Program-made: the position numbers and the translations under genes
DNA from: Methanoregula sp. PtaU1.Bin051
GTDB lineage: Archaea; Halobacteriota; Methanomicrobia; Methanomicrobiales; Methanospirillaceae
Direction: 5' to 3'
DNA length: 64,000 bases
Assembly: GCA_002067895.1 (NCBI GenBank)
Contig: MVRE01000022.1
Location: 1 to 64,000 of the forward strand
Shown here: in pieces, positions 45,049 to 54,107 of the stretch
Numbering within the stretch: the stretch's first letter is position 1
Layout of the letters: each line of letters begins with the position of its first letter
Notes under the pieces: generated by a model
Databases searched by the model: none
What the model was told of the DNA's origin: nothing
What the model saw: the letters and a program-made list of their open reading frames with translations, nothing else

Positions 45049-46200
45049 TTAATTTGAATAGGCTGACTTCCCGAGCTTCGGCTCGTACCACTTGTCTGCC
45101 TCCGTGCGGATCGCATGGCTGAAAAGCGCAAGCGGGATCTCGCACGGACAGCATTCCTCGCACTGCCCGCAGTTGATGCAGGAGTCGGAGATGTGCGCGA
45201 ACCGGCGCAGGTGGAACATCGGATCGGCCGGGATGAACCCGGGGCGAACCATCAGGACGGGCTGGTCGTACTTGTCTTTCCGTTCTACACAGACCGGGCA
45301 ATGCGCGATGCAAGCCCCGCACTTCATGCAGCGGCCGGTCTCCTTTGCAATCGTCTCCCAGAGATTGGATCTGAGGGCCTCAAAGTCGCGCTTCCGCCAC
45401 TTGTCGCCGAGCTTGAACATCGCGTTCTCAACCTTGGCACGGGTCTCGATACCCTTGGGGTTTGCCGGCTCCGTAGTAAGTTTCTTTGCCTTGACTGCCC
45501 CGTCGAGGAGTTTTGCACCCTTGTCGGAACAGACCTCTACGAAGGTGGCTTTTCCGGCCTTGTCGCCGATAACGCCCCAGTTCCCGCAGGCAAGGTCTGC
45601 CTGCCGGGGGACCTTCACCTTGCAGCGGCGGCAATTGGATCGCCGCCCGTAGCCGGCATCCTCGAGCTCGTCCATGGAGATGCCCTTGTGGCCTCCCTCG
45701 AACTCGATGATGAACTGGCCCTTGTCGATCTCTTCCTTTACAACCTTGTCCGGGTCGACGCCGAACTTCTCCTTGATCATCCGCCGCGCGGCAACCGGGC
45801 TGACTGAACCACCGCAATTGACGCCGACCATGACAATGTCGTCGAGGTTGACGAGCTTGCGCTTTGCAAGCTCAAGCATGCCCATCATGTCACAGCCCTT
45901 GACAACCATCCCCAGCTTCTTTCCGGCCATCTTGGGGACGTACTCCATCACCAGCTTGGACAGCAGGAGCGTCCCGCAATGGAGCGATCCGGCGCAGGCA
46001 TCAAGATCCTTGGGGTTCGTGACGAGGACCGGTACCGCATCGTAAAGATCAAAACCGCGCGTTACGGCTAGCACGGCATCAACGGTCTTACTCTCGAGCG
46101 CATACTTCAGGAGCTCGGTGACCGCACCGCCGCATTCCGCCTTCTTTGCAAGGGCGGAATCATTGGTCCATGCGTAGAGCATATCGCCTTTCTTCGCCAT
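45049..46200 (-). CDS. fdhB: F420-dependent formate dehydrogenase beta subunit, copy 2
   Basis: A 383-residue paralogue of the copy at 39.9-41.2 kb with the same FrhB-type core (VKGCDMMGMLELAKRK, VGVNCGGSVSPVAARRMI, RRSNCRRCKVKVPRQADLACGNWGVIGDKAG) and two ferredoxin motifs, CMKCGACIAHCPVC and CINCGQCEECCPCEIP. The second motif is Cys-richer than in copy 1, and the C-terminal tail is about 35 residues shorter. ATG 46200 follows the fdhA2 stop with no gap. Reading frame intact, although its partner fdhA2 is frameshifted. Confidence 0.95.
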   Translation of the reverse strand: MAKKGDMLYAWTNDSALAKKAECGGAVTELLKYALESKTVDAVLAVTRGFDLYDAVPVLVTNPKDLDACAGSLHCGTLLLSKLVMEYVPKMAGKKLGMVVKGCDMMGMLELAKRKLVNLDDIVMVGVNCGGSVSPVAARRMIKEKFGVDPDKVVKEEIDKGQFIIEFEGGHKGISMDELEDAGYGRRSNCRRCKVKVPRQADLACGNWGVIGDKAGKATFVEVCSDKGAKLLDGAVKAKKLTTEPANPKGIETRAKVENAMFKLGDKWRKRDFEALRSNLWETIAKETGRCMKCGACIAHCPVCVERKDKYDQPVLMVRPGFIPADPMFHLRRFAHISDSCINCGQCEECCPCEIPLALFSHAIRTEADKWYEPKLGKSAYSN

Positions 46201-48259
46201 TTACGCCACCTTCTCTACCTTGACAGCAGCATGCTTCAGCTCCGGCATCTTGGAGAGCGGGTCGAGGGCCGTGTTGGTGAGGTTGTTCACACCGTCCTTG
46301 AAGTGCATGGCCATGTACATCACCTTCGGGGCAACATCATCGGATATACGTGCCTTTGTAATGGTCTCCCCACGCCGGCTCGTGATCTTGACCTTGTCGC
46401 CCTCCTTGATCCCCATCTGCTTTGCATCGATGGTGTTCATCTGGACATAGGACTCTGGAACCTCATAATGCAGTTGTGCGGCACGGTCGGTCTGAGTCCT
46501 CGTGTGGTAGTGGAAGATCAGGCGCCCGGTCATCATGGTGAACGGATACTCTGCATCAGCCACTTCCGCCGGCGGACGGTACTCGAGGCCGAACATGGTG
46601 CCCTTGCCATCGGCAGCGGAGAACTTACCGATATGGAGGATCGGCGTCCCCGGGTGCTCAACGGTCGGGCACGGCCAGTGGACGGACTCGGGCTTCCCCA
46701 GCTTCTCATACGTGCACCCGAACATGTTCGGGGTGCACGCCCGCATGTCGTCCCAGACGTCGTTCGCATTCTTCCAGTCAAAGCCTTTAAGGCCCATCTT
46801 CTTGGCAATAAGGGCGATGATCTCCCAGTCAAGCTTCGACTCGCCGGGACCGTCAACGGCTTTCCGTACGCGGTTGATGCGCCGCTCGCCGCTCGTGAAT
46901 GTGCCGTCCTTTTCGGCGAAACAGGTGCCAGGCAGAACAACATCTGCATAGTCGCAGCTCTCGTTCCAGAAGATATCCTGCATGACGCAGAAGTCGAGCT
47001 TGTCCAGCTGCCGCTTGACATGATTCGAGTCGGGGTAGGAAACGACCGGGTTCAGCCCCATGAAGTACATCGCCTTGATGGGGTTGCCGGCTTCATTGAT
47101 CTGCTCGGTCAGTGTCGAGCCGTACCAGTCAGGCAGGGAACCCACCGGCATACCCCATGCCTTCTCCATCTTTGCACGGTTCTCGGGAACCGAACAGGCC
47201 TGGTAGCCTGAGTAGACGTTCGGGTACGCACCCATATCGCAGGCGCCCTGCACGTTGTTCTGGCCACGGAGCGGATTTACCCCCACGCCCGGGCGTCCGA
47301 CGTTACCGGTCAACAGGGCGAGATTGCCCATCGAGCGGACGTTGTCGGTGCCGGTGGTCAGCTCGGTGATGCCGAGGCAGTAGATGATGACCGCGTTCTT
47401 CGCCCGTGCATACGTGCGGGCGAACCTCTTGACCGTCTCGAGCGGGACGCCGTGGATCTCCTGGCAGTCGGCATACTTCTCAACGGTCTTTTTCAGGTCA
47501 TCGAAGCCCTTCGTGCGCTCGTTGATGAATGCCGTGTTCTGGAGACCTTCCTTGATGATCCAGTACATGATGGAGTTCGCGAGCGCGATATGGGTCGATG
47601 GGGTGAACCGGATCCACTCGTCCGCGAGCCGTGCCGATGTGCTGAACCGCGGGTCGAGAACAATGATCGGGATCCCCTTCTTTTTCGCCTGCATGATGCG
47701 GCGCCCGGCAAGCGGGTGCGCTTCGACAGCATTGCTGCCCCACATCACGATCAGGTCGGAGTTCAGGACATCCTCGAACGGGTTGGTCGCCGCGCCGGAT
47801 CCGAAGGAGAGAGAGACCTGCAACCGACGGGCCATGGCAGATGCGGGCGCAGTTGTCGACATTATTGGTCTTGAATCCCACGCGCGCAAACTTCTGGAGG
47901 GCGTAACAGTCCTCATTCACCGTACGGCAGGAGGTCTGGAAACCGAGGGCCTTGGGGCCGTTCTTGTCAGAGATCTCCTTGAACTTCTTTGCAATCAGTT
48001 CGATCGCTTCGTCCCATGAAGCGTCTACGAACTTTCCGCCCTTCTTGATCTTCGGCTTCGTCAGCCGGTCAGGGCTGTGGACATGCTCCCAGCAGGTCAT
48101 CCCTTTGGGACAGAGCTTGCCCTCATTGATCGGGCTTCGCTTGTTGGGTTCGACACCAACGACTTTTCCCTCATTGACTACGAGGTTTAATCCACAACCG
48201 ATACCGCAATACGGGCAGGTCGTTGGAACATACGTTAACGTACTTTTCAAATCACTCAT
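46201..48259 (-). pseudogene. fdhA: F420-dependent formate dehydrogenase alpha subunit, copy 2, frameshifted
   Basis: Paralogue of fdhA1. The N-terminal frame from ATG 48259 holds Cys15, Cys18, Cys22, Cys50 and the metal ligand Cys141 (ARICHGPSVAGLSL), then breaks at residue 151. The other frame resumes exactly with SFGSGAATNPFEDVLNSDL and runs to 46201. The break is in (GA)5 at 47807-47816. The gene spans 2059 nt against 2061 in fdhA1, so two bases, one dinucleotide unit, are missing. Nothing else is damaged, and both halves remain highly similar to copy 1. So it is recent decay, a switchable repeat, or a sequencing error. As read, the product would stop after 253 residues. Confidence 0.9.
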
Positions 48260-48345
48260 CGCCTATCACCATACCTGCACAGACATGGCCACGTGATACC
48301 TGCCTGTGTTAGTGTTGTGTTCACATACCTCTGATTGAATTGCCT

Positions 48346-48369
48346 GCAAAATTGGTTAATCAATTTTGC
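48346..48369 (-). promoter_or_regulatory. Perfect inverted repeat upstream of fdhA2
   Basis: Arms GCAAAATTG (48346-48354) and CAATTTTGC (48361-48369) with a 6-base centre form a perfect 9-bp palindrome about 90-110 bp before the fdhA2 start. It contains, on the coding strand, AATTGATTAAC (48355-48365), which also occurs before the tungstate receptor gene. Candidate operator for a dimeric regulator. Confidence 0.55.
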
Positions 48370-48595
48370 TTGATCTTTCCGTATTGTTAAGAATCGGCTT
48401 AAAGGTTATGAATTGAATTTTAATGGAAAAATGATTAGAGGGCACCAGAATCAGGCTGAATAATTCAGGTGTAAACATGCCCCCTGCTGAAGAGTCGCGA
48501 TACCGGAATGTAACAATGTTCTGTTTCATCCGGATTAAATCGGTAGAATGGGTGTTGTATCAAAACGATGAATGATGCAGAAAAAAATGTCAGGT
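48370..48595. other. Rest of the fdhA2 upstream spacer
   Basis: AT-rich for the first 80 bp and then ordinary. No gene or repeat seen. It separates fdhA2 from a hypothetical gene reading in the same direction. Confidence 0.35.
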
Positions 48596-49018
48596 TCAGG
48601 TTGCAACAGCTTTTTTCGAAGAGTCATCGGTTTTCCGAATCGGTCTCTTCAGCCACACAAGGGCATCGCCATCATAGGCAAACGATCGCATTGTATTGAC
48701 GATTACCCCCCCGGGGAGTGACGAAGTGTCTGTATTTGCCGGAACGATAAGTGAATAACTGAACCGCGAAGGCATTCCGTCAGAACTGCTTTCAGCCTTT
48801 TGCAATGCTGCGAGCAGCTCAGGATTTACCTCTTTTGCAAATGTCACGCCCACTTTTACGATTTCACGCCGGGATTGATTGAACCGTTCGAGCCGGAAAA
48901 CCGTATCATAATTGTTCGCCTGATTGCGGGAGGTTACTGTCCACCCGTCAGAATTGGAATAAATACGCTTTATCTCCTGTGCAGCAAAATCATGCATGAT
49001 ATCCGTGCTTGCGCCCAT
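48596..49018 (-). CDS. Hypothetical protein (140 aa)
   Basis: A soluble alpha/beta protein starting MGASTDIMHDFAAQEIKRIYSNSDGWTVTSR. Strands such as EIVKVGVTFAKEV and FSYSLIVPANTD and a basic end (KRPIRKTDDSSKK) are seen; no motif or membrane helix. The N-terminal part resembles restriction-endonuclease-like or DNA-associated folds only vaguely. ATG 49018 heads a compact frame with an AT-rich promoter upstream. I do not recognise the family. Confidence 0.6.
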   Translation of the reverse strand: MGASTDIMHDFAAQEIKRIYSNSDGWTVTSRNQANNYDTVFRLERFNQSRREIVKVGVTFAKEVNPELLAALQKAESSSDGMPSRFSYSLIVPANTDTSSLPGGVIVNTMRSFAYDGDALVWLKRPIRKTDDSSKKAVAT

Positions 49019-49511
49019 AGCTGATCATGTATGTTCCACAGTTGCGAGATAAAAATACTGTGTTTTATTCTTTGAGCGGGTTCTCCATGGTTCCTACCCT
49101 GTCAGCGCCTGCTGCAACTTATATTTCTGTGCCGGGGCCCGTATTTTTCCTAAGCATCCTGTCCCGCCCGTCCGGCAGCATCGATTAATGTCTTATGGTT
49201 GACAAAATGTTTTTATTAATAAGATTGTACATACTGTTTGCCCGAAAAGGGCTGATCAGGTCGGGTCTCCGGGGAATTCAAGGAACCTCGAACAATTCCC
49301 GTTCAATTACGCCATTGACATGGAGACCCCAACCTTTCCTGACTGTTTTACTTGGATTCGGCATCCAGGTAATTATCGAAAACTTCCGGCACCAGTCGCA
49401 CAACATCCTCCGGATCGGGATGTTAAGGGAAGGGGATAAAACAGCAGGACCGGATACGACAGCGGATTATCTTTAAACCATCATCTCCCATACTCTGATG
49501 AGCATCTTTTT
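49019..49511. other. Intergenic region of about 490 bp before a small regulator
   Basis: Contains a 93-codon frame (49195-49476) with a hydrophobic patch but no ribosome site or motif; I do not call it a gene. TATA-like sequence TTTTTATTAATAAG at 49208-49221 suggests a promoter in this spacer. Confidence 0.35.
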
Positions 49512-49859
49512 ATGGCGGCCCTGTCGATTGACGTTCTCTTCGATGCTGCAATCAGGATCCAGCTTACGGAAAAAACGATCACTCTCACCTTTTCCGAAAA
49601 TATGATCAGGATAAAATTCCCGACAACCCGCAGGCTCGCCGACTTCCTCGAAGTGCCCCATTATTACGTTCTCCCTTACTTTGCGATGATGGAACAGGAG
49701 GAGCTGGTGACCCGGGCGGAGAGGGTCGGGATCCTGACGACAGAGAAGGGAAGCCAGAGGATGATCGGGCTGATGAAAACGAGATACTATGAAGAGACAA
49801 AGGATCTTCTGGGGAAAACCATTTTCGAAGTACTGTTGAAAAAGTACGGTCCTGCATAA
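49512..49859 (+). CDS. Small HTH-like protein next to the tungstate operon
   Basis: A 115-residue protein. Residues 1-35 form beta strands (IRIQLTEKTITLTFSENMIRIKFP); residues 38-85 look like a winged helix-turn-helix (RRLADFLEVPHYYVLPYFAMMEQEELVTRAERVGILTT); a C-terminal helix follows. It sits 142 bp upstream of the tungstate receptor gene on the same strand and could control it. No ligand-binding domain like that of ModE is present. Confidence 0.62.
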   Translation: MAALSIDVLFDAAIRIQLTEKTITLTFSENMIRIKFPTTRRLADFLEVPHYYVLPYFAMMEQEELVTRAERVGILTTEKGSQRMIGLMKTRYYEETKDLLGKTIFEVLLKKYGPA

Positions 49860-49910
49860 CACCGCTGAGCTGAGTCTCTATTTTAACTTCTGATATACCA
49901 CCTGCTTATC

Positions 49911-49921
49911 AATTGATTAAC
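49911..49921 (+). promoter_or_regulatory. AATTGATTAAC element upstream of tupA-wtpA
   Basis: This 11-base sequence is identical, and in the same orientation to transcription, to that in the fdhA2 operator. It is 80 bp before the chosen start, upstream of an A/T-rich TATA region (AATAATATTTATTAA). ATCAATTGAT, a 10-bp palindrome, overlaps it. Confidence 0.45.
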
Positions 49922-50001
49922 TGATTTCAGTGAACAACACAAAAAGGGAAATAATATTTATTAAAAAACCAATCTGGTTGCTTGCACAAGGACTGATGAA
50001 T

Positions 50002-51885
50002 ATGAGAGGTTCCTTAAAGCACTTCATGATCCTGCTCTGCATGCTCCTCATCGGAGGGGTTTTCATTGCAGGCTGTACGACTGCACCGACCACACCGGCT
50101 GCAACACCCGCGGCAGCTGCACCGTCGACGCTCACCATTGCGACCACCACAAGCCTGTACGACACCGGGCTCCTGAACTACCTCGAGCCGATCTTCGAGA
50201 AACAGTATAACGTCGATCTCAAGATCACCTCGCAGGGCACCGGCAAGGCCATCGAGATCGCAAAGAAAGGGGACGCGGATATCCTGCTCGTCCACTCGCC
50301 AACGCAGGAAGCGACATTCCTTGAGGAGGGGTACGGCCTGAACCGCCGCACGTTCGCTTACAATTACTTCAAGATTGTCGGCCCGGCCAGTGATCCCGCA
50401 GGCATCAGGGGCAAGACCCCCGAAGAGGCATTCAAGGCGATCCTGACCCAGGGCAAGGCCGGGAACGGTGCAATAATGTTTGTCTCCCGTGGTGACGCAT
50501 CAGGTACACATACATCCGAGCAGGGCATCTGGAAGAAAGCCGGTTATGATTATGCCAAGGACGTCCAGAAATCCGGCAACTGGTACATCGAGGCAGGCAA
50601 GGGCATGGGCGAGACCCTCCAGATGGCAAGCGAGAAGGGGGCCTATACCTACACCGATGAGGGCACGTTCCTTGCATACCAGGGGAAACTGAGCCTCGTG
50701 CCGATCGTTGAGGAGGGCGCAAGCCTGATGAACATCTACAGTGTCATGACGGTCTACCCGGCAAACCCGCAGGTGGACAAGATCGCCATGTCGAATAATT
50801 TTGTCAACTGGCTCATCTCCCCTGACACCATGAATAACATCGGCAATTTCGGCAAGGACAAGTATGGGAAGGGACTGTTCACACCGATGACTACCGGCAT
50901 TCCAAAAGGCGTGACCGCCGACTTCACGACGCCTGCCACGGCTACAAAGCCGCTCAAGGTTTACCATGCGGGAAGCCTCCAGAGCTCGCTTTCCAAGCTG
51001 GAAAAGACATTTGAAAAAGCGCATCCGGATATCGATGTCCAGCTCTTCTCCGGAGGAAGCGGGGCAATCGTTGACAAGGTGACCAAGCAGAACCAGAAGG
51101 CAGACGTGCTGGCAAGCGCGGACTACTCGCTCATTCCCAAGTACATGGTTCCGAACAACGCCACCTTCTATATCGACTTTGCCAAGAACAGCATCGTGCT
51201 CTGCTACACTGACGCAAGCAAGTATTCCGGCGAGGTCACCGCCGATAACTGGTACAAGATCCTGGGAAGAGCCGATGTCAGGTTCGCGATCAGCGACCCC
51301 AAGACCGATCCGGCAGGGTACCGCTCATTGATGACGATCGGGCTTGCCGAAAAGAAGTATAACGACGCAACCATCTTCAACTCCCTCCTTGCATCCAACA
51401 GCAGGATAACAAAGACGGTAAAAGACGGCGTCTGGACGATCGATGTGACCAATACCTCACCGGATGCAAAGAAACTGACCATCACCGCAACAGGACCTGA
51501 TATCGCCCCGCTGCTCAAGGACGGAAAGACGGATTATGCCTTCGAGTACAGCAGCGTTGCAGCCCAGAGCGGCCTGAAGTTCATCGCGCTCCCGACTGAT
51601 ATCGATCTCTCCGATCCTGAAAAGACTGCCCAGTACCAGACCATGCAGGTAAAACGCCCCTCCGGATCGACAACAGTCACCGAGACGGGTACGCCGATCG
51701 TCTATGCAGTGACAGTACCTGTCAGCGCGAGGTTCCCGGATCTGGGATACGAGTTCGTTAAACTCCTCGTAGGGAGCGATGGCCAGGCGGTGCTCAATGC
51801 AGATGGTCAGACCCCGATCGTACCGGCAGAGGCGTTCGGCAGCGTGCCGGGTGCACTCAAACCGGCGGTCACCGTCAAGGGTTAA
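50002..51885 (+). CDS. TupA-WtpA fusion, tungstate-binding lipoprotein
   Basis: Two oxyanion receptors in one chain of 627 residues. A lipoprotein signal ends at VFIAGC (Cys25). Residues about 42-310 are a TupA domain with the TTTS ligand motif (IATTTSLYDTGLL), SQGTGKAIEIAKKGDADILLVH and VSRGDASGTHTSE. After a Thr/Pro/Ala linker, residues about 317-625 form a WtpA/ModA-like domain: LKVYHAGSLQSSLSKLEKTFEK, FSGGSGAIVDKV, DVLASADYSLIP, FAISDPKTDPAGYRS and YAFEYSSVAAQSGL. Both families bind tungstate tightly. The gene heads a tup operon. ATG 50002 is chosen because AAGGA and the signal peptide fit; ATG 49996 and GTG 49930 are alternatives. Confidence 0.88.
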   Translation: MRGSLKHFMILLCMLLIGGVFIAGCTTAPTTPAATPAAAAPSTLTIATTTSLYDTGLLNYLEPIFEKQYNVDLKITSQGTGKAIEIAKKGDADILLVHSPTQEATFLEEGYGLNRRTFAYNYFKIVGPASDPAGIRGKTPEEAFKAILTQGKAGNGAIMFVSRGDASGTHTSEQGIWKKAGYDYAKDVQKSGNWYIEAGKGMGETLQMASEKGAYTYTDEGTFLAYQGKLSLVPIVEEGASLMNIYSVMTVYPANPQVDKIAMSNNFVNWLISPDTMNNIGNFGKDKYGKGLFTPMTTGIPKGVTADFTTPATATKPLKVYHAGSLQSSLSKLEKTFEKAHPDIDVQLFSGGSGAIVDKVTKQNQKADVLASADYSLIPKYMVPNNATFYIDFAKNSIVLCYTDASKYSGEVTADNWYKILGRADVRFAISDPKTDPAGYRSLMTIGLAEKKYNDATIFNSLLASNSRITKTVKDGVWTIDVTNTSPDAKKLTITATGPDIAPLLKDGKTDYAFEYSSVAAQSGLKFIALPTDIDLSDPEKTAQYQTMQVKRPSGSTTVTETGTPIVYAVTVPVSARFPDLGYEFVKLLVGSDGQAVLNADGQTPIVPAEAFGSVPGALKPAVTVKG

Positions 51886-52017
51886 ACGATAGCAACAACG
51901 GGACGCCAATTGGGAAGGGGGCTGATATCCGGCACGTGCGGCTGATCTGCACCGGTGCCGGACCGGCACAACCTTCTCTTTTAATCTATTCTTACTTTCA
52001 ACATAACAACAGAAGAG

Positions 52018-52755
52018 GTGACGGCATTGCAGGAGATCATCGACGGGGTTGTCCAGGCTTTCAACCTGATCATCACGCTCAATCCCGAAGTGTTTGAGAT
52101 TGCGGCCCTTTCCCTGTACATTTCGCTTTCGGCAACCATCCTTGCCGCACTGATATCAATCCCGCTTGCCGGTCTGATCCATTTCCGTGAATTCCGCGGC
52201 AAGAAGACCTTAATCATCATCATCCAGACCTTCTATTCCGTACCGACCGTGGTCGTGGGCCTCGTGATCTACCTCATGATCTCACGGTCCGGCCCGCTCG
52301 GGTTCTTCGGCCTGCTTTTCACACCTGAGGGGATGATCCTTGGCCAGACGGTGCTCATCATGCCGATCATGATGGGGCTTGTCATCTCCGCTCTTGGCGG
52401 GGTGGGGAGGGATATCCGTGACATGCTTGTATCTCTCGGAGCCACGGAGTTCCAGGGCATCCTTGAGATCGTCAGGGAGGCACGGTACGCGATCCTGAGT
52501 GCGGTCGTCCTCGGGTTCGGCCGGGCGATCTCCGAGGTCGGCGTGGCCATGATGATTGGCGGCAATATCAGAGGTTCGACTCGTATCCTGACAACATCTA
52601 TCGCGCTGGAGACCGGCATGGGGAACTTCGGGTTCTCCATTGCGCTTGGCATCATACTGCTCGGAATCGCGCTCATAGTTGTCGTCATCTTAAACATCAT
52701 AACATCCGGCCTTTCCCAGGAACAGCTGCAGGCGCTGGGAGGACAGCACTCATGA
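52018..52755 (+). CDS. tupB: Tungstate ABC transporter permease (TupB)
   Basis: A 245-residue permease with about six helices and the coupling loop SLGATEFQGILEIVREARYAILSAVVLGFGRAISEVGVAMMIGGN, diagnostic of the TupB family. The frame opens with GTG 52018, but GAGGTGA lies just before a TTG at 52027, which may be the real start. It follows the receptor gene by about 130 bp and overlaps tupC by 4 bp. Confidence 0.92.
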   Translation: MTALQEIIDGVVQAFNLIITLNPEVFEIAALSLYISLSATILAALISIPLAGLIHFREFRGKKTLIIIIQTFYSVPTVVVGLVIYLMISRSGPLGFFGLLFTPEGMILGQTVLIMPIMMGLVISALGGVGRDIRDMLVSLGATEFQGILEIVREARYAILSAVVLGFGRAISEVGVAMMIGGNIRGSTRILTTSIALETGMGNFGFSIALGIILLGIALIVVVILNIITSGLSQEQLQALGGQHS

Positions 52756-53837
52756 TCCGGATCACCAATCTTTCACGCCGTGCCGGCAACCGGACGATCC
52801 TGGATTCGGTCAACCTTGAGATCCGCCGCGGCGAGATCTTCACATTAATCGGCCCGTCCGGCAGCGGCAAGACGACTCTGCTGCGCTTACTCGACCTGCT
52901 GGACAAGCCGACGGGCGGTTCGATCGTTCTCGATGGCGTGGCAACGGACGGCTCCAAAGCTGCAGAGCTTGCGGCCCGGCGTAAAATGGCCATGGTCTTC
53001 CAGAAACCAACCGTACTGAATACAACAGTTGCACAGAACATCGCAGTCGGGCTCAGGTTCAGGGGCGAGAGAGGATCCGGGATCAGCGATCAGGTGCAGT
53101 CCGTGCTCGATCTGGTCGGGCTTTCCGGGTTTGCCGACCGGAAAGCGGTCACCCTCTCCGGGGGCGAGATGCAGAGGATCGCGATAGCACGGGCTATCAT
53201 CACAAAGCCGGAAGTCCTGCTCCTTGACGAACCTACCGCAAACCTTGATCCTGAAAATGCCGCCATGATCGAGGACCTGATCCTGCAAATCAACAAGACG
53301 TTTGATACAACTATCGTGCTTTCCACCCACGACATGATCCAGGGGCAGCGCCTCGCACACCGCATCGGGGTGATTATGGATGGGAGGCTCGTCCAGGCCG
53401 GGGAAATTCCGGATATCTTCTTTCACCCCGTCAACCGTACGGTAGCGTCCTTTGTCGGGATTGAGCCGATCCGGGGCGGGATCGTTGAGAGGAACGAGGA
53501 GGGTCTTGGTACGATCAAGGCGGGAAACCTGCGAATCCAGGCTGTCACGAACAAACCTCAGGGATCGAAGGTGACGCTCTGCATCCGTCCAGAGGATGTA
53601 ACGCTGAACAAGCCGGATGAACCCTGCCCTTCCGGAAGTGCCCGGAACTGCCTGCAGGGAACCGTCACCCGCCTTATCCCTCTCGGGCCGTTTACGAGGG
53701 TTTATCTCGACTGCGATGGCATTGTGGTTGCAGCGCTGGTAACCCGGAAATCTGAAGAGGAACTCGGAATTGAAAAAGGGAGCCGGCTTGCAGCACACAT
53801 CAAGGCAACAGCCATCCATGTCATCCCTGACAAGTAG
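52752..53837 (+). CDS. tupC: Tungstate ABC transporter ATP-binding protein (TupC/WtpC-like)
   Basis: A 361-residue ATPase: Walker A GPSGSGKTT, signature TLSGGEMQRIAIARAII, Walker B VLLLDEPTANLD and H-loop STHDMIQGQ. The C-terminal 120 residues form a TOBE-type domain (CIRPEDVTLNKPD; LQGTVTRLIPLGPFTRVYLDCDG) that in relatives binds the oxyanion and slows transport when the cell is full. This contrasts with the short ModC in the window. Overlap of 4 bp with tupB. Confidence 0.92.
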   Translation: MIRITNLSRRAGNRTILDSVNLEIRRGEIFTLIGPSGSGKTTLLRLLDLLDKPTGGSIVLDGVATDGSKAAELAARRKMAMVFQKPTVLNTTVAQNIAVGLRFRGERGSGISDQVQSVLDLVGLSGFADRKAVTLSGGEMQRIAIARAIITKPEVLLLDEPTANLDPENAAMIEDLILQINKTFDTTIVLSTHDMIQGQRLAHRIGVIMDGRLVQAGEIPDIFFHPVNRTVASFVGIEPIRGGIVERNEEGLGTIKAGNLRIQAVTNKPQGSKVTLCIRPEDVTLNKPDEPCPSGSARNCLQGTVTRLIPLGPFTRVYLDCDGIVVAALVTRKSEEELGIEKGSRLAAHIKATAIHVIPDK

Positions 53838-53907
53838 TGGATTACAACGCTATGCCCTTCAATATCTTTATCTGTTTTCCCCCCGCACGTTCCATTGAGG
53901 CTCCCAT

Positions 53908-54096
53908 ATGGCAGATATGATGATGGATTTCGTGATCTATATCGGGATCGGTTTCATGACCTTCGTCATCGGCCTGATCATCGGTTATTTGGCCCTGACA
54001 GCATACTACACAAAACGGTTCCTCGTCATCGCACAGGAATGTTCGGACACCGCTTCCACGGTTCCCATCGTGGACGAACTGGCACGGGAGACATAA
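53908..54096 (+). CDS. Tiny single-span membrane protein A (62 aa)
   Basis: A protein with one membrane helix (about 8-32: FVIYIGIGFMTFVIGLIIGYLAL) and a short cytosolic tail. 70 bp after tupC. The second tiny gene follows after 11 bp with its own AAGGAG. The two can be aligned: both have F-x-x-GLI in the helix, a Tyr-x-x-(Lys/Arg) step, Ser/Thr in the tail, a Pro-(Ile/Val) and Glu near the end. Probably a paralogous pair acting together. Function unknown. Confidence 0.65.
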   Translation: MADMMMDFVIYIGIGFMTFVIGLIIGYLALTAYYTKRFLVIAQECSDTASTVPIVDELARET

Positions 54097-54107
54097 GGAG
54101 ATTCACC

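Noticed and set aside
46231-47211. 326-codon plus-strand frame
   Set aside because: Antisense to fdhA2; composition is typical of a shadow frame.
41194-48259. Selenocysteine codon in the formate dehydrogenases
   Set aside because: The metal-ligand position is a normal Cys codon in both copies (ARICHGPSV), so no in-frame TGA is needed.
49195-49476. 93-codon frame before the small HTH gene
   Set aside because: Mixed composition, no ribosome site, and it covers a likely promoter.
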